This document shows, piece by piece, positions 33,616 to 38,585 of a stretch of DNA of 38,585 nucleotides. Positions within the stretch are counted from its first letter, which is position 1. Each line of letters starts with the position of its first letter. The position numbers were made by a program, and so were the translations under genes. The stretch spans positions 1-38,585 of the forward strand of contig CAIOCT010000008.1 in NCBI GenBank assembly GCA_903856725.1. Direction: 5' to 3'. Below the pieces are notes generated by a model, which saw only the letters and a program-made list of their open reading frames with translations, was not told the DNA's origin and did not search any database. Source of the DNA: an uncultured Verrucomicrobiota bacterium. GTDB lineage: Bacteria > Verrucomicrobiota > Verrucomicrobiia > Opitutales > Opitutaceae.

Positions 33616-34938
33616 ATGAGCCCCTCTTTTTTTCCTCAAGATATCATCATAAAAAAACGCGATGGCGGCAGCTTAACTGAAGCTGAAATTAAATTCTTCG
33701 CGCAGGGAGTAACGGATGGTCGTTTTGCAGATTACCAAGCGACCGCGCTTCTGATGGCGATTTTTCTCCGCGGGATGACTCCTCAGGAAACCGCTTGGCT
33801 CACTGATGCCATGATGCGCTCAGGTGAAGTGATTGATCTTCAATCAATCGCGGGAGCGAAAGTGGATAAACATTCCACGGGAGGCGTCGGCGACAAAGTT
33901 TCCCTCATTCTCGCACCGCTCGCCGCAGCTTGTGGCCTCAAAGTTCCCATGATGAGCGGTCGAGGTCTTGGTCACACCGGCGGGACCCTCGACAAACTGG
34001 AAGCCATCCCCGGCTTTCGCGTCATGCTCAGCGTGATCGAATTTCGCGCCATTTTGGAAAAAGTGGGGGCCGCGATGATTGGCCAAACTCCGCAGGTCGT
34101 ACCCGCTGATCGCAAACTTTACTCACTGCGGGATGTCACCGGCACGGTGGAATGTATTCCACTTATTTGCGCCAGCATCATGAGCAAGAAACTTGCAGAA
34201 GGGATCGACTCATTAGTCCTCGATGTAAAATTTGGCAAAGGGGCCTTCATGAAGCGCAAGGAAGACGCCCTGACTCTCGCTCGTGCGATGGTCGCGGTTG
34301 GGCGGGCTGGTGGTAAACCGGTGTGGGCCCAACTCACCGCGATGAACCAACCGCTCGGCCGAGCCGCGGGCCATACGACCGAAGTGATTGAATCGATTGA
34401 ATGCCTCAAAGGCCGCGGCCCTGCTGACTTGATGGAAGTAACCTACGCGCTCACTGGGCATATGCTGGTCTTGGGGGGCGCAGCTAAAAACGCCGCAGAC
34501 GCTCAAAAGCAAATGTCTGCGGCGATTACCTCCGGCGCGGCGCTCGATAAATTTAGGCAAATGTGCATCGCTCAAGGTGGCGATCCCCGCGTGATTGATG
34601 ATTACAAACGATTACCCACTGCGAAAAAATGTTTAGCTATTCACGCGCCGGCTGAAGCGCGCGGATTTGTGATCGAGGTTGACGCGCTCAAATGTGGCCA
34701 CGCAATTATGGCGCTGGGCGGAGGCCGTGCCGCCGTGTCGGACCAAGTCGATCACGCCGTTGGCCTCGCTGATCTTATCAAAATTGGTGAACCAGTAACT
34801 CCCGACACATTGCTCTGCACTTTACACGTGAACGACGACGCCAAGGGCGCGCGCGCCGAAGCCTTAGTTCGCCAGGCTATTCGTTTCGGCCCCACTGCGC
34901 CCGAGCGAGAGCTATTGGTGCAAGATCTTATCCAATAA
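33616..34938 (+). CDS. deoA: Thymidine phosphorylase / pyrimidine-nucleoside phosphorylase
   Basis: A 440-residue member of nucleoside phosphorylase family II, the same length as E. coli DeoA. The phosphate-binding signature is HSTGGVGDK, followed by MSGRGLGHTGGTLDKLEAIPGF, split at the usual Arg/His pocket. The C-terminal domain carries AKKCLAIHAPAEARGFV and the GHAIMALGGGRA segment. It splits pyrimidine (deoxy)nucleosides to base and (deoxy)ribose-1-phosphate in salvage. Thymidine-specific and broad pyrimidine types cannot be told apart by eye. No deoC, deoB or cdd is adjacent, so the product must be handled elsewhere. It is separated from xylA by 180 bases with AT-rich sequence. Confidence 0.93.
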   Translation: MSPSFFPQDIIIKKRDGGSLTEAEIKFFAQGVTDGRFADYQATALLMAIFLRGMTPQETAWLTDAMMRSGEVIDLQSIAGAKVDKHSTGGVGDKVSLILAPLAAACGLKVPMMSGRGLGHTGGTLDKLEAIPGFRVMLSVIEFRAILEKVGAAMIGQTPQVVPADRKLYSLRDVTGTVECIPLICASIMSKKLAEGIDSLVLDVKFGKGAFMKRKEDALTLARAMVAVGRAGGKPVWAQLTAMNQPLGRAAGHTTEVIESIECLKGRGPADLMEVTYALTGHMLVLGGAAKNAADAQKQMSAAITSGAALDKFRQMCIAQGGDPRVIDDYKRLPTAKKCLAIHAPAEARGFVIEVDALKCGHAIMALGGGRAAVSDQVDHAVGLADLIKIGEPVTPDTLLCTLHVNDDAKGARAEALVRQAIRFGPTAPERELLVQDLIQ

Positions 34939-35074
34939 TCCACTGACGACTGGGCGCGCGACCACCTCGGGCCTGTCATAAAAAGACTGTCCGAAGCGAC
35001 TTGGCATGTGCAACGCACCCGCGAGCAAGCCATAGAGAAATTTCATCAAAATAATTTGAGAGATTCCTCTTCGT

Positions 35075-35102
35075 TTGCTCGCCATTCGGTTCCGCTTATT
35101 AT
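35075..35102 (+). promoter_or_regulatory. Possible xylA promoter
   Basis: TTGCTC (35075-35080) and TATTAT (35097-35102) are separated by 16 bases, then a T-rich stretch leads to the xylA ATG at 35119. The implied leader is very short, about ten bases. No clear XylR-type palindrome is present. Spacing is slightly short, so this is only a candidate. Confidence 0.35.
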
Positions 35103-35118
35103 TTTTTAATTCACTTTT

Positions 35119-36447
35119 ATGAAAAATCCCTCCGCCCACTTCCCCCGCATTCCGCGCATCACTTATGCCGGCCCTGGTTCTAAAAACCCACTGGCCTTCC
35201 GGCACTACAATCCCACGGAGATGATCGATGGCCGTTCTTTAAAATCACACCTCCGTTTTTCAATCGCCTACTGGCATTCGTTCCGCGGCACCGGCACCGA
35301 TCCTTTCGGGCCCGGCACGGTGCAGCGCTCATGGGAAAGCGGTAAAGACGCTCTCTCCATTGCCAAGACGCGCATGGATGCCGCATTTGAATTTTTCCAA
35401 AAAATTGAATCACCCTTCTGGTGCTGCCATGACCGGGACATCGCTCCCGAGGGCAAGACGCTCGCCGAATCGAACCGCAACTTAGATAAGATTATTGCCC
35501 ACGCCAAGTCCCTGCAAAAAGCCACCGGGGTTAAACTTCTATGGGGCACCGCTAACTTATTTTCTAATCCCCGCTATATGTGCGGCGCGGCAACAAACCC
35601 CGACGCCCATGTCTTTGCCTATGCTGCCGCCCAGGTGAAGAAAGCGATTGAGATGACCAAAGAACTTGGCGGCGAAGGCTACGTCTTCTGGGGTGGTCGG
35701 GAAGGCTACGAAACGCTGCTCAATACCAACCTCAAGCGTGAGCAGGATCATCTGGCTGCTTTTCTGCATCTCGCTCTCGATTACGCGAAGAGCATCGGGT
35801 TCAAAGGCCAGTTCCTCATCGAGCCGAAACCGAAAGAGCCGACCAAACACCAATACGATTTCGATGTCGCCAGTGGAGTCGCCTTCCTCCGCACCTACGG
35901 CCTCGAAAAAGATTTTAAATTTAATATCGAGACGAATCACGCCACCCTCGCTGGCCATACCTTCCAACACGAAATCGAAGTCGCCACTTCGCAAGGCATG
36001 CTCGGCTCCATTGATGCCAATGCTGGCGACCCACTCCTCGGATGGGATACCGATCAATTTAATACCGACGTCAAAGAAGTCACCCTCGCCATGGTTGCGA
36101 TTCTAAAGGCCGGCGGGCTGGGCACTGGCGGCATCAATTTCGATGCCAAACTGCGCCGTCCAAGCATGGATGCGGAGGATCTTTTCCACGCGCACATCGG
36201 CGGCATGGATACTTTCGCGCTCGGGTTCAAACTCGCTCGCCACATCATTGCCGACGGCCGACTTGGGCAGTTCCTCACCCAGCGCTATAGCTCCTACGAT
36301 TCCGGCTTCGGTCGTGAGATCGAGACCGGTAAGGCTACTTTTAAGTCTCTCGAGAAACTGGTCCTCACGAAACTTGGCGAACCTAAGCTTCGTTCGGGCA
36401 AACAGGAATATCTCGAGAATCTACTCAACACCTATCTGCACGGCTAA
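35119..36447 (+). CDS. xylA: Xylose isomerase
   Basis: A 442-residue xylose isomerase of the longer class II type with the N-terminal insert. It converts D-xylose to D-xylulose in the cytoplasm. The ring-opening dyad is His104 and Asp107 in [11 protein letters not shown]. Metal sites are carried by [49 protein letters not shown] and [11 protein letters not shown]. Length and motif order are normal throughout. It is followed by xylB after 99 bases and is probably cotranscribed, since no T-run terminator separates them. A weak seven-base stem (36494-36500/36523-36529) occurs between the genes. No transporter or XylR-like regulator lies in the window. Confidence 0.96.
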   Translation: MKNPSAHFPRIPRITYAGPGSKNPLAFRHYNPTEMIDGRSLKSHLRFSIAYWHSFRGTGTDPFGPGTVQRSWESGKDALSIAKTRMDAAFEFFQKIESPFWCCHDRDIAPEGKTLAESNRNLDKIIAHAKSLQKATGVKLLWGTANLFSNPRYMCGAATNPDAHVFAYAAAQVKKAIEMTKELGGEGYVFWGGREGYETLLNTNLKREQDHLAAFLHLALDYAKSIGFKGQFLIEPKPKEPTKHQYDFDVASGVAFLRTYGLEKDFKFNIETNHATLAGHTFQHEIEVATSQGMLGSIDANAGDPLLGWDTDQFNTDVKEVTLAMVAILKAGGLGTGGINFDAKLRRPSMDAEDLFHAHIGGMDTFALGFKLARHIIADGRLGQFLTQRYSSYDSGFGREIETGKATFKSLEKLVLTKLGEPKLRSGKQEYLENLLNTYLHG

Positions 36448-36546
36448 GTCACTGCGCCAACGAGCCCCCGCGGCAGGGACCCGCTGGCACTCTGCCGGCT
36501 GCCAACCCTCTGCGGCGGCCTTAGCCGGCTTCACTCTCTCCACTGC

Positions 36547-38055
36547 ATGAGCCTTTATCTCGGGATCGATAGCGGAACGCAAAGTACCAAGGCCATCGTC
36601 TTGGATCTTGAGCTGGGCCGCGTTATTGCTGAAGCCCGGGCTCCTCACGCTCTGCTGGCTGGTCTGCCGACTGGCCACCTGGAGCAGCATCCGGAAGAAT
36701 GGGCGACCGCGCTCGATACGGTCATCACCGCCGTCGCCGCTAAAATTGATCGCCGCCGCGTTCGCGCGATTGGCGTCTCCGGCCAACAACACGGCTTCGT
36801 ACCCCTCGATGCTCGCGGCGCCGTCATTCGTCCGGCTAAACTATGGTGCGATACTTCGACGGTAGCCGAATGTGCCGTGCTCACTAAAAAATTAGGGGGG
36901 CCGGCGGCCGTCATTCATGCCACCGGACTGCCTTTCTTGCCTGGTTACACTGCACCGAAAATTCTTTGGCTAAAACGTCACGAACCGGCGAACTATAAGC
37001 GGCTGCGCCACGTCCTGTTGCCGCACGACTACCTCAATTTTTATCTGACCGGTAATTATTGCATGGAACCGGGTGATGCTTCTGGGACTGCCCTGCTCGA
37101 TGTACGTCGGCGGACATGGTCAAAAAATGTCCTCAGTGCCATCGACCAGAATTTGGCCGATTGGCTCCCGCCACTTTCTCCGTCGCACGGGGCCGCAGGC
37201 ACGCTCCGACCGGAGCTGGCGGCAAAATACGGTTTCTCTCCCGAGGTGATCGTGAGTGCGGGAGGCGGCGACAACATGATGGGGGCGATCGGCACCGGCA
37301 ACGTGACCCCCGGAGTCGTTACCGCCAGTCTCGGCACGAGCGGCACGATCTACGCCTTTAGCCAGAAACCAGTGATCGACCCCCACGGTGAAATTGCCGC
37401 CTTTTGCTCATCCACCGGCGGCTGGCTGCCGTTGCTGTGCACGATGAATCTCACGGCGGTCACCGAACAGTTTCGCGCGCTCTTCAATTGGGACCATGCC
37501 GCCCTCGAACAAGCGGTCAGCGCCACCCCCGCGGGGGCCGATGGGCTCACGCTCGTACCCTACCTGGACGGCGAGAGAACTCCGAATGTTCCCCACGGCA
37601 CCGGCGTGCTCTATGGACTAAATCGCCGCACGCTCACCCCCGGGCATCTGGCGCGGTCGGCCATGGAAGGGGTCACGCTCGGATTAAATTACGGCCTGCG
37701 CCGCCTCGCCACTCTCGGCGTTAAACCTAAAGAAATTCGCTTAACTGGCGGCGGAGCTAAATCCGCCGCCTGGCGCCAGATCATGGCCGACATTTTTGGC
37801 GTGCCGGTAGTTGCCATGGTGGAAGATGAAGGGGCGGCCCTCGGCGGAGCGCTCCAAGCGGCTTGGTGCGCTGAGTTACACGCGGGCAATAAGACAAGCC
37901 TGGCAACCCTCGCCGCCCACGCGGTAGCGGTGAACGAACGCACCCGCTGCGCCCCAGAAAAAAATCGTGCCGCGCTATATCGTAAGCTGCAGGCCCAACA
38001 AGATAGCCTCAGCCTGACTTTACGCGAAACCTTCGATCGGCTCAGCCGCGCCTGA
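36547..38055 (+). CDS. xylB: Xylulokinase
   Basis: A 502-residue FGGY-family carbohydrate kinase that phosphorylates D-xylulose to xylulose-5-phosphate for the pentose phosphate pathway. The N-terminal domain begins with the phosphate-binding GIDSGTQSTKAIVLD. The substrate-side motifs SGQQHGFV and DASGTALLD are typical of XylB. The C-terminal domain shows AGGGDNMMGAIGTGNV and VRLTGGGAKSAAWRQI-like sequence (here IRLTGGG). The start ATG at 36547 is directly before the first motif. Its place behind xylA confirms the call. Just after it a convergent glycosidase gene ends. Confidence 0.95.
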   Translation: MSLYLGIDSGTQSTKAIVLDLELGRVIAEARAPHALLAGLPTGHLEQHPEEWATALDTVITAVAAKIDRRRVRAIGVSGQQHGFVPLDARGAVIRPAKLWCDTSTVAECAVLTKKLGGPAAVIHATGLPFLPGYTAPKILWLKRHEPANYKRLRHVLLPHDYLNFYLTGNYCMEPGDASGTALLDVRRRTWSKNVLSAIDQNLADWLPPLSPSHGAAGTLRPELAAKYGFSPEVIVSAGGGDNMMGAIGTGNVTPGVVTASLGTSGTIYAFSQKPVIDPHGEIAAFCSSTGGWLPLLCTMNLTAVTEQFRALFNWDHAALEQAVSATPAGADGLTLVPYLDGERTPNVPHGTGVLYGLNRRTLTPGHLARSAMEGVTLGLNYGLRRLATLGVKPKEIRLTGGGAKSAAWRQIMADIFGVPVVAMVEDEGAALGGALQAAWCAELHAGNKTSLATLAAHAVAVNERTRCAPEKNRAALYRKLQAQQDSLSLTLRETFDRLSRA

Positions 38056-38092
38056 TCGTCACCCGTAAACGACCCGGCTAGATTAAGCCGCC

Positions 38093-38585
38093 CTACGATT
38101 GCTCGGTGAGCGTAATTTCGATCCGGCTATTACCGGATAATTCCTCGGCCGATAGGAAGGGAGCATTCTGCTTTTTCCCATTAAGCAAAAGCGTCGCAAT
38201 CTGCGAGCCCTGACCAGTCAACTGCAGTTCTAATAAACCGCCGCGATAAGGGAGGTTGCTTAAGGTTACTCGCCCCCAGCGCTCCGGCAAATGCGGTGCA
38301 ATCCGAATGCCTTCCACAGAAAAACTGAGGCCAAACATAGCCAACTGAATTGAACGCAAATAAGCCGTCGCGGACCACGTCTGTTGCGGACAACTCTTCC
38401 AGGGTCGCCCCACTTGCCAACCACCGTCCACCGCACCCGTGTGCGCGTGATAGATTTCGCTAAAATCATTTTCCCTCAGCGCCAGCTGTGCTTGCGTGAT
38501 AATCTCCTGCCCCATCGCTTCAGTGGCGCCCAACGTAGCGAGCGCGTGAGTCCACAGCCCACTCAGGAGCGGCCAGATCATATTA
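38093..38585 (-). CDS. C-terminal part of a six-hairpin-type glycoside hydrolase (runs off the window)
   Basis: Only the last 164 residues are present, since the frame is open through the window edge. The visible part starts just before MIWPLLSGLWTHA, which is an internal helix of an (alpha/alpha)6 glycosidase. It continues with GAVDGGWQVGRPWKSCPQQTWSATAYLR, split by normal loops, and ends with a beta-sandwich tail (IRIAPHLPERW, YRGGLLELQLTG, LLLNGK). This C-terminal pattern is shared by amylo-alpha-1,6-glucosidase-like and related glycoside hydrolases. The Met at 38581 is an internal residue, not a start. The gene converges on xylB; a role in plant or glucan oligosaccharide breakdown fits, but substrate and family number are not determined. 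Confidence 0.7.
   Translation of the reverse strand, partial: NMIWPLLSGLWTHALATLGATEAMGQEIITQAQLALRENDFSEIYHAHTGAVDGGWQVGRPWKSCPQQTWSATAYLRSIQLAMFGLSFSVEGIRIAPHLPERWGRVTLSNLPYRGGLLELQLTGQGSQIATLLLNGKKQNAPFLSAEELSGNSRIEITLTEQS

Noticed and set aside
38093-38581. Complete 162-residue gene at the window end
   Set aside because: The frame remains open to the edge and the first visible residues match an internal helix of a glycosidase, so it is a partial gene.

Overview
The window looks like a chromosomal segment of a Gram-negative bacterium of the Verrucomicrobiota, most like Opitutaceae. This is inferred from the protein flavour, LPS and outer-membrane genes, a TonB receptor, a GlyGly-CTERM-like tail, and translation starts that almost all lack a Shine-Dalgarno sequence. 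No rRNA, tRNA, CRISPR array, insertion sequence or phage gene was found. Most of the window is dense housekeeping and metabolic DNA. The accessory-looking part is about 13.1-22.6 kb.

Layout. 0-4.7 kb (+): an O-antigen ligase/polymerase-like membrane protein, RodA and an RNase E/G protein, ending in a strong intrinsic terminator. 4.8-8.3 kb (-): a four-gene MCE/Mla lipid-transport operon (permease with fused STAS domain, ATPase, MCE protein, auxiliary lipoprotein). 8.4-10.8 kb: a HAD phosphatase (+), then a TylF-like methyltransferase, a DUF2721 membrane protein and a MaoC-like protein (-). 10.8-13.1 kb (+): RecD2-type helicase. 13.1-16.6 kb (-): a secreted YHYH-domain protein with a GlyGly-CTERM-like tail, overlapping by 4 nt with a protein that joins an MbnP-like domain to an MbnH-like di-haem peroxidase domain. 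16.9-19.6 kb (+): two abutting secreted M16 peptidases, one catalytic and one lacking the zinc motif. 19.7-22.0 kb (-): a TonB-dependent receptor whose leader holds a clear TPP riboswitch, which marks it as a likely thiamine transporter. 22.0-22.6 kb: a gene-free region with several hairpins and two mini-ORFs.

22.6-27.8 kb: lysine 2,3-aminomutase (-), CarA (+), KdsB (-), HPr (+, with terminator), TatD (-) and a two-CBS-domain protein (-) with a palindrome in its leader. 27.9-32.2 kb (-): a giant HrpA-type helicase. 32.2-38.1 kb (+): an unknown four-helix membrane protein, a sulfite-oxidase-fold molybdoprotein, thymidine/pyrimidine-nucleoside phosphorylase, xylose isomerase and xylulokinase. 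38.1 kb to the end (-): the C-terminus of a six-hairpin-type glycoside hydrolase.

Together the genes describe envelope building (RodA, O-antigen ligase, KdsB, Mla), pentose use (XylA, XylB, nucleoside phosphorylase, a glycosidase) and vitamin uptake. The most novel item is the MbnP-MbnH fusion with its YHYH partner. By analogy with the known MbnP/MbnH pair it should be a self-contained Trp-to-kynurenine, copper-binding periplasmic module, here in a non-methanotroph setting with no methanobactin genes. The second is the TPP riboswitch on a TonB receptor.
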